Shown here: positions 39,872 to 51,107 of the stretch, in pieces
Position numbering within the stretch: the stretch's first letter is position 1
Layout of the letters: each line of letters opens with the position of its first letter
Assembly: GCA_013399855.1 (NCBI GenBank)
Contig: VXAY01007011.1
Location: 1,840,716 to 1,904,715 of the forward strand
DNA: 64,000 nt
Source: Oxyruncus cristatus
Lineage: Eukaryota > Chordata > Aves > Passeriformes > Cotingidae
Direction of reading: 5' to 3'
Notes under the pieces: model-generated
What the model was told of the DNA's origin: nothing
What the model saw: only the letters and a program-made list of their open reading frames with translations
Databases searched by the model: none
Program-made: the position numbers and the translations under genes

Positions 39872-41139
39872 GTATAATGATTAGCTTAGGGAACAAACTG
39901 CTGAAAGATTACCCTGAAAACAAAAATGTAATCCATTCACCTAAAAATCGTATTACGTGTGCGAGTAAGAACAAATGCAGCTATTTTTATAAAATAAATA
40001 AATGAACTCTTGTGAACACAAGCTGCTCATCAGAGCCATGGTGTGGCATCTTGACAACCATCAGGGGTGCAGCTGTCTCCTCCTCGCTCCCCCCAGTCAG
40101 TGCTCTCCTCCCTGCCTGCAAATGGCCATCCCACCACGGTAGCAGCAGCTCTGGCAGCAGGAGCTCGCAGAGGCTGGTCTTGTGCCACTGCCCTCGGACA
40201 TGTGCCTCAAGCAGGTGTCGCAGTCTGATGTGCCACAGCTCTTCCTAACCATGAGTTTTGAGTTTGTCAGTGTTTTTAAGAGTCAGATTGGAAAACCTGA
40301 GCATTCCACAAGAAATTACAGAGATTCTGGGTACGATGTTCTAAGTCCAGTCTCAGAGAAACCTCCCCATGACTAAGCTCAGTGCAGGGGCTGCAAGAAG
40401 ACAGGAGGCAGCCACAACTATAACCTGATGAGCTGACTGGTTCCAGTGCTCCAGGTCAGAAAATGAACTTAAAAATCAAGAGAATTAGAGACTACAGAAA
40501 TAAGAATGTCAGAAAAAGAACTGAACCATTCTTGGAAGCTTACTCAGTGAGAAGATGCTTGCATGTGGAAGCCTAGGCTTGGTTTGTAACTGCTGCTACG
40601 AAGTAAAATCCTGCAGCAAACTGGGTTACACAGCATGGAAGAAGTGTTGCTGTCTGTTTGCTGGGGACCTCGTGTCAGTCTTTGGCTCTAGCCCTAGAAG
40701 AGTGTCAAGAGCAACAACTTTAATTGTTCCTGACACCTGGAAAAGTCAGACTAGCAGCTTATAAATGACGTTATTCATTTCACAGTGCTTTTACCTATTT
40801 TTATCTATTTGTTTCTAGGTTGCCACATAGCAGGCCTCAAGAGCAGCAGTAAATATATTCTACTGGTTTATTTAAAGAAGTTTAAATGCTTCACCGTTTT
40901 TCCTTTGCTGCTTGATAAATAAACGCTTAGGCTTCAGGGTTACATTTACCTTGGACTGCATTTTTGCCAGTTCATCACAGGTAAACATGATTTTGTTTCA
41001 GCCTTCAGTTTGCTTGTCAATAGTCTGACACCAAAATATATTGAACCAGCTAGGAGGGCAGGAAGCAAAACAACACGGCTTTGTCTCTGCTAAACCAATT
41101 ACAATTGACAATCCAAGGCTATAATAAATATGTCTTGTG

Positions 41140-41560
41140 ACTTGCACACTAGAGGAGAGCCTGAATTTAAATTATAGCTTTGGGTTTTGAAATGCTCAGT
41201 GATCCATTCCATTCCCATTAAGAGCGCCTTCCGCTCTGCAAAATTAAGTGATCTCTTTACATGACAGTTTAATTTAATTAATTTGTTTTTCGATATGTAC
41301 ATTTATGGAGTTTCTCCATTAAGCTTTTGAAATGTCTGTAGGTCCTATGCATTAATATAAATGGGCCGTGGCCCATAATTACCTTTGGCAGGCTTAGGGC
41401 ACCGATAAAAAGATTATATTTTTAAAAACTAAAGTCTTCAAACTTCCTCGGTGCTTGGCAGGAAATCTATTTCTGTGTTTTATTTGGAGCAAGGCTCGGG
41501 AGCCTGCAGCCAACAACTCCAGTGTAGGCAGTGACTGTTACATTTTAGAAGAAAATACGT
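41140..41560. promoter_or_regulatory. Candidate conserved non-coding element
   Basis: The stretch is repeat-free and AT-rich, dense in TAAT/ATTA homeodomain-like cores. It includes a perfect palindrome ATGGGCC-GT-GGCCCAT at 41361-41376. The function is inferred only from appearance. Confidence 0.3.
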
Positions 41561-44454
41561 TTGAGGCTAAATGAGAGAAGGGGAGAGGAAGACAATTAGT
41601 GCAAGAGTACTAGAAGCAGCTGTTTGTTTGTTTTGCCTTGTGACTGCCAATATGTACTCTTATCATTAAAGTGCATCTAGAGACAAGGTATTTTCTATGA
41701 AATTACTTTGCAAAACATGGATCTTTGTCTTTTTAAGGGGCTGCCCCAAAGTGAGTTTATCTTCCTTCTTCACAATAGCTTTGCACTAGCCAAGAATACT
41801 GGATTCTCCCTTTGCCTCCTCCTCCCTCCTTTCTAAAAATGAACTTTTCAGGGAAATATGGAATTCAGAGAAGTTTGAAGGAGAGCAGATGGCCAAGACT
41901 GATCCAATAGGATGTAAAACTTCAGTTAGGTAGTTGCTTGGCAGGCAAGTACAAGTGAGCCTGTGATGTTTCCATAGTGATGTTTTCACATGGTGCCTTC
42001 CTTTTGTCTTTTAAAAATCTAAGTGATTTCAAAAAAGAAAAGGAGGGCGTGGGGGGATAAAATAAAATGAAGGGCTCTGCCAGGGGCAGAGACTTGGGCT
42101 CATCTCTGATTTCTGCCTGAACAGTGATGCACTGTCCTCATCTACAGTTGCACACATCAGCCTCAGTTGCTGCGGTGCTTGTCTTGCTGGATAAAGCAGG
42201 GACAGCTTCTGAAATTAAGATATAGCTCAGCATGTAGTGCTCTAGGAGGGGCAATTGTTTACGCACTGATTTTTGTGGTGTCAGGATTTCACATTTACCT
42301 GTGGAGGAAGGTTTGCTGTGGCACTTCTCTAACCTTCAGAGCTTTCTCTACATGCAAGAGGCAGTGCAATAAAAATTAATGCTTCCTGTGACCTTGATTC
42401 TTACTTTCTCCTTTCAAGTCTTAGAGGTAGCCATCAGAGTTATATTAATTTGTGAGGATATAAACAACAGCCATTATCTGAGCAGCCACACTGTGCAAGA
42501 GAAACAAGATTTGTAGGGAGAGGCAATATCTTTTTAAGCCAAATGACAGTTGGAAAAAGCAGGCAAGCTTTTCAGCAACCAGCTGTAGGGACACCGAGTT
42601 CAAAAGCTTACCAGCTTTTTCCACACGCTTAATGAACGTAAAACGAAGATGAGTAACTATTTACCATCTCCCTGCAAAATCTGCTTTTCTTGGAGGAAAA
42701 AAAAAGGACAGATTTACCTATCAGCTGGTTTGAGCAGGAAAAGAGGTTTGTTAGGAGACTGGACTCATGGTAAATTCTGCTTCTAACTCCCCAGCAGAAC
42801 CCTCCACTACTTCTGCACAGATGTGTCAGCACATATGCCAGGACTTATGCCAGCACTTTGTGAGGACCCAGCACAATTTTCCCTTCTTGAAAGTTTCCCA
42901 GCAAGGTGCTGAATGCAGCAGTGCATTTACTGACCCCCTCACCTGCCAGCAGGGATACCCTGCTGAGGAGAAGCAGGTTCCTAATGGGGGCTACTGTGGG
43001 ATAGGGAGAGTGGTTCACGCTACCTGTGGTTTAGGAATCCCAGGAGGAGCTGCACTGGATGCTGTGCTACAAGCAAATGGAGTCAGTTTATCCTGTGAAC
43101 AAAGTTACCTGGCTGCCCTGCTGTGCTACGGCCTCTCTTGTATATTACTAAATCTGTCTCTGGAGACAGCAAATACTTCCTTTTTAAAGAAATTAACTTT
43201 TTTGCCCTCTGCAACTTCTTTGCAGTCATGCTGTGCAGCACTTGTACCAGCAGCAGCCTGAATGAATAATTCAAAACTATACCTCTTTAGTGTGCTTTTA
43301 AATATCTAACTGTGTTTATCCTGTCAGGGTCCTCCATCAGGATGTTCGAGCTGCCAGGGACAAGGCTGAAAGCTCTAAGCCATGGTAGCCACAAAAACTT
43401 GATTACTTACAACGTAGGACACTTCAGAAGCATTTCCACCATAGAGAAAACCTGACAACTTCAGTGTGGGTAACTGTAGCTCCCGGAGATTCAACCTATG
43501 GATTCACCTATAGATGTACAGAGTCCTTGCAGTGCTGCTGTGCCACAGAAGGCAGTTAGGGAACGGCATTACAGTGGGTTGGGGCTGGGCAAAGTGGAAT
43601 GGCTCAGATTTCTTGCCCCTCTTTACCTTAACACTCTGCCATGGATGCTTCCTCAGCGCTCACTCACTCTAACATATTGTACTGAAGGTTTATTCTGTTC
43701 ATTCCTGTGAGCCTTTGATCTTCCTTTATACTCTGTGGCAGAGTTACAGAGTGCTCTGATTTGGAACCACCTGCCTGTTCATTTCAGATTTCAGACCACC
43801 CTGAGGCAGGGCTACTCAGCAGCCATCAGCACTTGCCCTAGGCTGTAGTTACAGACCCAACTCCAAGTCTAGTCCTGCGACAAGATTAACCCATCTGTAC
43901 TGAGGAATGTGCCTCCCTATTGATCTTGCCCAGCATATTTTCATTTTGCACCCTCTTTTCTCTCCTGCTGCCCCCCAAAAGCAGCAGCAGCTGCACTGCA
44001 TAGCTGAGAAGCAGCAGCGGTGAAAAGCCTCTGCCCTCCTGCCTTTCTGTTGCTCCAGCTAGAATAATGCCAGCTATCAAGAAGGAATAACCAACAAGGA
44101 GACTAATGAAACAGCAATCTGGCATGAAATGTGTGTATAGTTGCCATTTGTTAAATTGACAGATGACATTTGGAACATGCAGCCCCTATTCATTTTTTGA
44201 AGCTAAATACTGTCTTGAAATAAAGTCTTTGCCATTAGTGTTAAAGCTGATTTGCAGCCCAGACAGGGCCAGCTGTGCTTTTACACATTTCTGGGCACAA
44301 GGTTGGACTCCTAGCAGCTATAAGATTTTTTCTGTGATGAACTGGACAATTCATGAACAATAAGGAATTACCTGTCCCCCAGATTACCTTGAACGCTACC
44401 TTTATTTTTTCCCTGCTACTTTTTCATGTGGAATTCCTTATATTCAGAGAAAAT

Positions 44455-44504
44455 AATTAATATATTTAATATATTAATATATTTAATATATTTATATTTA
44501 TATA
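44455..44504. repeat. AT-rich low-complexity tract
   Basis: Alternating tatttaatatat units abut the 5' end of the CR1 copy that follows. Confidence 0.85.
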
Positions 44505-45444
44505 TTTATTGATGATTTAGATGAAGGGATAGAGTGCACCATTAGTAAATTTGCAGATGACACCAAGCTGGGGGGGAGTGTTGATCTGCTGGAAGGCAGG
44601 AGAGCTCTGCAGAGGGACCTGGACAGACTGGAGAGCTGGGCTGATTCCAACGGGATGAGGTTCAACAAGGCCAAGTGCCGGGTCCTGCACTTTGGCCACA
44701 ACAACCCCCTGCAGCGCTACAGGCTGGGGACAGAGTGGCTGGAGAGCAGCCAGGTAGAAAGGGATCTGGGGGTGCTGATTGACAGGAAGCTGAACATGAG
44801 CCAGCAGTGTGCCCAGGTGGCCAAGAAGGCCAATGGCATCCTGGCCTGGATCAGGAACAGTGTGGCCAGCAGGAACAGGGAGGTGATTCTGCCCCTGTAC
44901 TCGGCGCTGGTGAGGCCACACCTGGAGTGCTGTGTCCAGTTCTGGGCCCCTCAGTTCAGGAGGGATATTGAGGTGCTGGAGCAGGTGCAGAGGAGAGCAA
45001 CGAGGCTGGTGAAGGGACTTGAACACAAGTCCTATGAGGAGAGGCTGAAGGAGCTGGGGTTGTTTAGCCTGGAGAAGAGAAGACTCAGGGGAGACCTCAT
45101 CACTCTCTACAACTATCTGAAAGGAGGTTGTAGCCAGGTGGGGGTTGGTCTCTTCTCCCAGGCAACCAGCAGGAAGACAAGAGGGCATGGTCTTAAGCTG
45201 TGCCAGGGGAGGTTTAGGTTGGATATTAGAAAGAAATTCTTTACAGAGAGAGTAATCAGCCATTGGAATGGGCTGCCCAGGGAAGTGGTGGATTCTCCAT
45301 CCCTGGAGGTTTTCAAGACGAGGCTGGACGTGGCACTTAATGCCATAGTCTAGTAACCACAGTGGGGTTGGATCAAGGGTTGGACTTGATGATCTCCGAG
45401 GTCCTTTCCAACCCGTCTGATTCTATGATTCTATGATTCTATGA
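44505..45444 (+). mobile_element. CR1 LINE, young 5'-truncated copy with open RT frame
   Basis: One uninterrupted frame from about 44503 to 45353 encodes the C-terminal CR1 ORF2 reverse-transcriptase region: [77 protein letters not shown]. The 3' UTR gatgatctccgaggtccttt and a clean ATTCTATG tail (three units) end at 45444. The catalytic YADD-equivalent core and endonuclease are absent, so it cannot move by itself. It is the youngest element here. Confidence 0.95.
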
Positions 45445-48400
45445 AAACCACAGGGTTTTGACAAACAGTTTTTAATCAACTGAAATTTCATCATCTGCTG
45501 CTTAGTCCCACACATCTACATTTTTATGTATCTACAATAACAAGGTGCCAAAGGAAAGTTCCAAACACCTTCAGCAACAGTTCAAAATTTATTCATAAGC
45601 AACAAAAACTCATCTTTCTTGGAGATAAATACCCCAGACATTATATTTTAGGAACAGTTAAGAGTGCGAAGGGACTCAGCTCATCCAACTCAAAAGCATA
45701 GAAATCATGGTAAAGATGCAATATTCCTTTACACCTTCAAATTGCTGTCAACACTTCCATGATAACTTCCATTTCCAACTCCAGAAATACTCAGAAGAAA
45801 TAGGTGCCCAAACTTTATCAAAGTTGGACTTTTAGACATGTACTTGACTGTTACCTCATATGCCGCTTCATCAGTTTTATTGATAAAGGCCCAGAGAAGT
45901 CATCTGACTTGTTAATTTAATGTGTTTTCAAAATCAGTCCATTTTAACACTGGGATGTCATTCCACTACTACGACTTCAACTTATTTTTGCACATAAAAG
46001 AGTAAGAATTAAGCCTTCCAATGCACAGAAAATCTGGTAACTAGATGGCTACTTTTGACTGAAGGGAGTGAAGCACCTTCCATGGGTGTATGTCAGGAAC
46101 AAGAGCTTCATCTCATGTTCTTTCAATGACTGAACCAACGCTGGAAAATGGTGAAGTCTCTTGACAGATGCTTTCTCCAGCAGCTAAGGTAAGAAAAGGT
46201 GAGAGCATGGCCAGCAACCCTCTCACTGTGATTTGCAAGAAGGCACAGATTTGCCAGGAGTCGCAGTCCCACAGGAGCCACAAGAGGAGCAAGAGCCTGC
46301 AGAATATTTGAGTCACAGGAACATTTTCTTTCTTTAGGTTAAAAAAAAAAATCTTAAATGATTTACATATGAATTGCTTCTAATGAGGACACACAAGCTC
46401 AGTTTTCCAGCAGACTTTCAACAAGGCCAAAATTAAGGATACAATTACATGGCAGAATACTAGACCGAGATCTTCATGGTTTTTATGTCAACAGTGAAGT
46501 CAGCCACTGCTGGTGGGTGGGAAGCAGCTCTCTTTGGGGATGTTGAGCTGGTTGATTTTCTGATTACTTCAGAGAATTTTAAAAATAGCAAATTATAATA
46601 ACAGTCCTACAAGGCTCTGTAGCAGCTTTCTGATTAATGTGAACCTCAAGTTATATGCTAAGTTCTTGTCCGTAAGGTATGCTGTTCAGGCATTTTCTAG
46701 ATGCTATTTAATGTGTGTCTTCTGAGTCATATCAGTCAAAAGAATGGGCCTGTAATTTAATTATTGCAAATGGTGCATCAGTGACTTATTTCCCAGGAAA
46801 GAGAGTTAAAAAACCCCAACACTGCTATTAATGCTGAAATGGAACCCTTTTGCTTTGGCCTTTCAAAGAATTTTCCATACAACAGGAGCCAAGTGAGACT
46901 GAAAGAGTTTAGAAAATTCTATTAGAAAGTCATCTTCACCCAGAGCTTTCCTAGAGACCAGAGGTTTTATGACTCCTTTTTATTTCTTCCTCTGCTTTGG
47001 GACTACCTAACTGTTCCCTAATTTCCTGTGGAATTATAGGTATTTCCAATTTACTTCAGAGACCTTCAGTCTGCTCAGCTGTGCAAATGACTCAGATTAG
47101 TTAAGGATTGTAGAACTCAAAAGAGATGTCCTGAAAGTCCACAGTGGTTGTAGCTTGTATGACAGATGACCATCACAGGAATAACATAACACACTGTGCT
47201 TGCTTTCCTTCGTGAACTGTACTGCCAGCCGTTCACAGATCTTTCCTCATGGCTCTGATTTCCTGGTTTTCCACTATTGTCTAAGCAAAAGATTCTCCAT
47301 TTTTGATTCCCATAGAAATGTAAGTAATGATCTCAGTCCCATTAAGCAAGAGACCCTCACTCTATTGCTTCTTCATAACCATGCAGTTTGAAAATTTAGA
47401 ACAGAAACTTTTAGTACCTGAGCAGATTAATCAACAAAATCAGCAGCATAAAGGATTCTCAGTGGGGTTCAGACACTCTCCCAAACTGAAGCAAGAAGCC
47501 TGGAAAGGTTTTTAAGCACTTTTATGTCCGAAAGCACCATGAGGTGAAAGTTCCGTTATCCACCTCTCCAACCTTCCATTTACACCATCATCTTCCAACT
47601 TCACCCTGTATCTTCTGGATACTTTGGGCCATCCACACTCTTCAGAGGAAGAGCAGGCCTTGCCACACCTACTAGTGGGCTGAAATATATTCTGACTGTG
47701 CCTGACTCACCCAGACAGTCCTGAACACACACTATGGTGACAAGAATGCCTGAACTTCCTTTCAGAGATCTCCAGAACACTGCCTGCGGCCGTGCAGTGT
47801 AGGTGCCATACACTGTGCAGATGGCACACAAAGTTTGAACATGAATGAACTCGAGACCCCTCTGACAGACAGCTGAGCTGAACTGTGTGTGAGGACTCCG
47901 ATGCTTAGCAGGTTGGCTGAACTGGGCTACCTTTGCCTTAACTCTTTTCAGTTAGTACCCTCCAGGGATTTCATAAAATCCAAGTGATATTTCTTTTTGG
48001 TCTGTAGAGTGTGTTTATCTTTTGCCTGACAAAATAAAAAGATCAGAAATAGAAGGAATAAGAAATAAAAATGACAGAATGGAAAAATTCAAATAAGCAC
48101 AAAAGCTATGGCAAGTTAGAGTGCCACAAATGCAAAATGCTAATATGCAACATCACTGAAGCTTTGATCCTGTGGAATGTGTAGGACACACATGGGAGCC
48201 TGTTTTACTTACAAGGAGAGAAAACAGTCCTATTTCCAATACATTTATTTTCTAACTTCCTTTAGCTAAAAAGATGTTTGTTTTTAAATTAATTACTTTA
48301 GGAAAAGGAAAGAGAAATGTGTGCAGTGGAGTTGGAGAAAAAATAAATACTAATTATAAAAAAAATGAACCAGGCACCCACAGAACATGGCGGAGATTGG

Positions 48401-50189
48401 GTTTCTGCTCTTCAACTATTTCTGCAGGCTGAAGGAGAACAAATGGACTGAACTAGTTCTTCCCTTCATAGCTGGTTGCACCAGAAGATCTGCACCTTTT
48501 GTCCTTCAAGGCACAAGAGCAAGACACAAGGAGATGCAAACATAATGAGCCACACAATCTATATACGCCAGGCTTTTTACTTGATCTTTAAAACATGCTC
48601 TATTTGGGAGACTCAAAGTCTGGCATGCCAAAGCTTGGGATTGGACTAGATGCAATCTTTCTGCTGTGGGAGAGCTAGCTGTTAAAACCTATTTCAAGTA
48701 GACTCTGCCTTCCACCACTTCTAGCCACTGCCTAGAAAACAGTGAACTGATGTTTGTGCTGGCAAGTCCCTTCACTAATCCAGGTGGATTCATAATAGGA
48801 AACCCCACCAGCTATAAAAATCACTTCTCTCTGCCCACCCTCCCCTTCTCTCTCCCTCTAGAAGTCCCACTGGCTCAGTGTATTTATATCCCACTGGGAT
48901 CAGATGTATTTATTTGGTTGCACCCCCCAGCTCCCTCTAGTGAGTGCATAGCATTCAAGCTGGGTTTGGTGGTCACACTGCACTTGTTCTGCCCTGCATA
49001 AACAAGCTCAGAGCCTCAAGGGTTCTGACCATCATGCCTGTGGTTGGTTTTAAGAGCACTTCAGACTTGTGCCTGACTGATGGAGCAGACGTACCTTTTG
49101 TTTCCAGGGTGGGCGTTTTCAGTGTGTCCTACCTGACCACAGTTTTCAGATCAGGCTGTTCCTGTGTTGCAGTATAATAAGCCAAGGCAGATGATCCAGT
49201 TCGCAATGTCTTTGCCTGAAGAGATATAAATCATATTGTTGGTATTATTTCTTCACATGTTGTGTCATTTGCTGAACAATTAAGTGTGTGCTACTGAAGG
49301 ATTAATAAGTGAGCCAAGGCTACAGAACATAATGCAACTTGACAGCAAGAGACGACAATGCAATTCTTTAATACTGTAATATTATTTCATGTAAAACCAG
49401 CCGATGTAAAATCAATTCCATGCTAAATTTTGTTTTCCCCTTCAGTCCTCTTAAAACAAACAAAAACAACAAAAAAGTGGGAAGGATATCAACAGCTCAT
49501 AAATAATCTCTACTTAATGTGTTACAAACTGATGGTAAGTGGCACTCTCACAAACCCATATTTATATTAAAAATCTAATTATGTGTACATTATATAGACT
49601 ATCAATTATAGTAGCTGAAATTGCAAAAAAAATAATGAATGTACATCTACTTTACTATCCATTACATTTCATCTCTGTGAGAAAATGCTATTCTTATTCC
49701 AAGCTCTATACCTTATAAAGTTAACACAAACAAACTATATGGTTTAGCCATATAAAAATCTAAATACCTACATCCAAAACATGTACAATTACACATAAGT
49801 GTATTATAAACTACACATAAATTAGTAAAACCCACTAGTTTTAGGCCTTTTCTCAGTGGAATTCTATTTATCCTACTTCGGCAGGTAAACTGATAGATTC
49901 ATCCTTGCAAAATTGCACTTCTTTCAATAAAAGTGAGTCTCCGGGGTGTGACTTTGGACAGTGCGTTTATAATCTAGGACAGCTCAACATTAAGATCACT
50001 GGGACCCAGAGTGGGCACAAAACCAGTCAGACAGTTCAAAGGCTTTCACTTTTGGCTGTCTTTTCAATAACTGCTTGAGGGGCAAAAGGTGCTGGCCCCT
50101 TCCAGCTCCCAGGGTGGTATCACGAAGAGCCTGTCTCTGCAGCGACTGCTGGCTCTGGCAGCCATTGCTTGAGAGAAACAAATAAACAT
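45445..50189. other. Intergenic, no feature recognised
   Basis: AT-rich single-copy-looking sequence. Small open frames lack any recognisable domain. One stretch near 49310-49440 resembles a conserved non-coding element by eye only. Confidence 0.55.
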
Positions 50190-51107
50190 CCGAGTAAAAT
50201 CTTTGTCAGCAACATGGAGAATGGGATCAAGTGCACCCTCAGCAAGTTTGCCAATGACACCAAGCTGAGCAGTGCAGTCAACATGCTGGATGGAAGAGAT
50301 GCCATCCAGAGGGACCTCGACAAGCTGAGAGGTAGGTTTGTGCCAATCTCATGAAGTTCAACAAGACCAAGTGCAAAGTACTGCACCTGGGTCAGGGCAA
50401 TCCCAAGCACAAGTACAGGCTGAGCAGGTAATGGATTGAGAGCAGCCCTGAGTAGATGGACTTGGGGGTGTTGCTGGATGAGAAGCTCAACAAAAAACAG
50501 CAAAGTGTGCTCTCATCCCAGAAAGTTATTTGTGTACTGGGCTGCATCAGAAGGAGCGTGGCCAGCAGGTTAAGGGAGGTGATTCCCCACCTCTACTCTG
50601 CTCTTGTGAGACCCCACCTGGGGTCCCCAACATAAGAAGGACACGGACCTGTTGGAGTGACTCCAGAAGAGGGTCATGAAGAGGAAGGTCATCAGAGAGC
50701 TGGGCACCTCTCCTGTGAAAACAGGGTGAGAGAATTTGGGTTGTTCATCCTGGAGAAGAAAGAGAAAGCTCTGGGGAGACCTTATAGCAGCCTTCCAGTA
50801 CCTAAAGAGAGCTTATAAGACTGCTGGAGAGGGATTTTTTAAAAGGGCGTGTAGTGATTGGACAATGGGTAGTGGCTTAGGGTAGGTCTAGATCAAATAC
50901 TAGGAAGAAATTCTTTACTGTGAGGGTGGTGAGGTACTGGAACAGAAGAAGTTGTGGATGCCCCATCCCTGGAAGTGTTCAAGGCCAGGCTGGATGGAGC
51001 TCTGAGCAATCTGATGTAGTGGAATATGTCACTGCCATGGCTGGGGGATTGGAACTAGGTGATCTTTAAAGGTCCCTTGCAACCCAAACCATTCTATGGT
51101 TTTGTGA
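50190..51107 (+). mobile_element. CR1 LINE, older subfamily, 5'-truncated
   Basis: The reading is that of CR1 ORF2 C-terminus: [20 protein letters not shown], then [20 protein letters not shown] with frame breaks. The 3' UTR is ggtgatctttaaaggtccct and the tail cattctatggttttgtga. Stops and indels throughout make it non-functional. It belongs to a different CR1 subfamily from the 44505 copy. Confidence 0.93.

Larger units (their letters stand above)
38642..44504. other. Intergenic region downstream of ADAT2
   Basis: No gene recognised. Contains the G/T-only block (39733-39871), a candidate conserved non-coding element (about 41140-41560) and an AT-rich run (44455-44504). A 164-codon open frame at 42767-43261 has no family features and is within chance expectation for this much DNA. 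Confidence 0.6.

Noticed and set aside
39666..39896. Lys/Pro/Gln/Asn-rich - strand frame
   Set aside because: It is the antisense reading of the G/T-only repeat.
42767..43261. 164-codon + strand open frame, Cys-rich
   Set aside because: No recognisable domain. A few frames of this length are expected by chance in 128 kb of double-strand sequence; no splice or promoter context.
44517..45263. 248-codon - strand open frame
   Set aside because: It is the antisense shadow of the open CR1 reverse-transcriptase frame.
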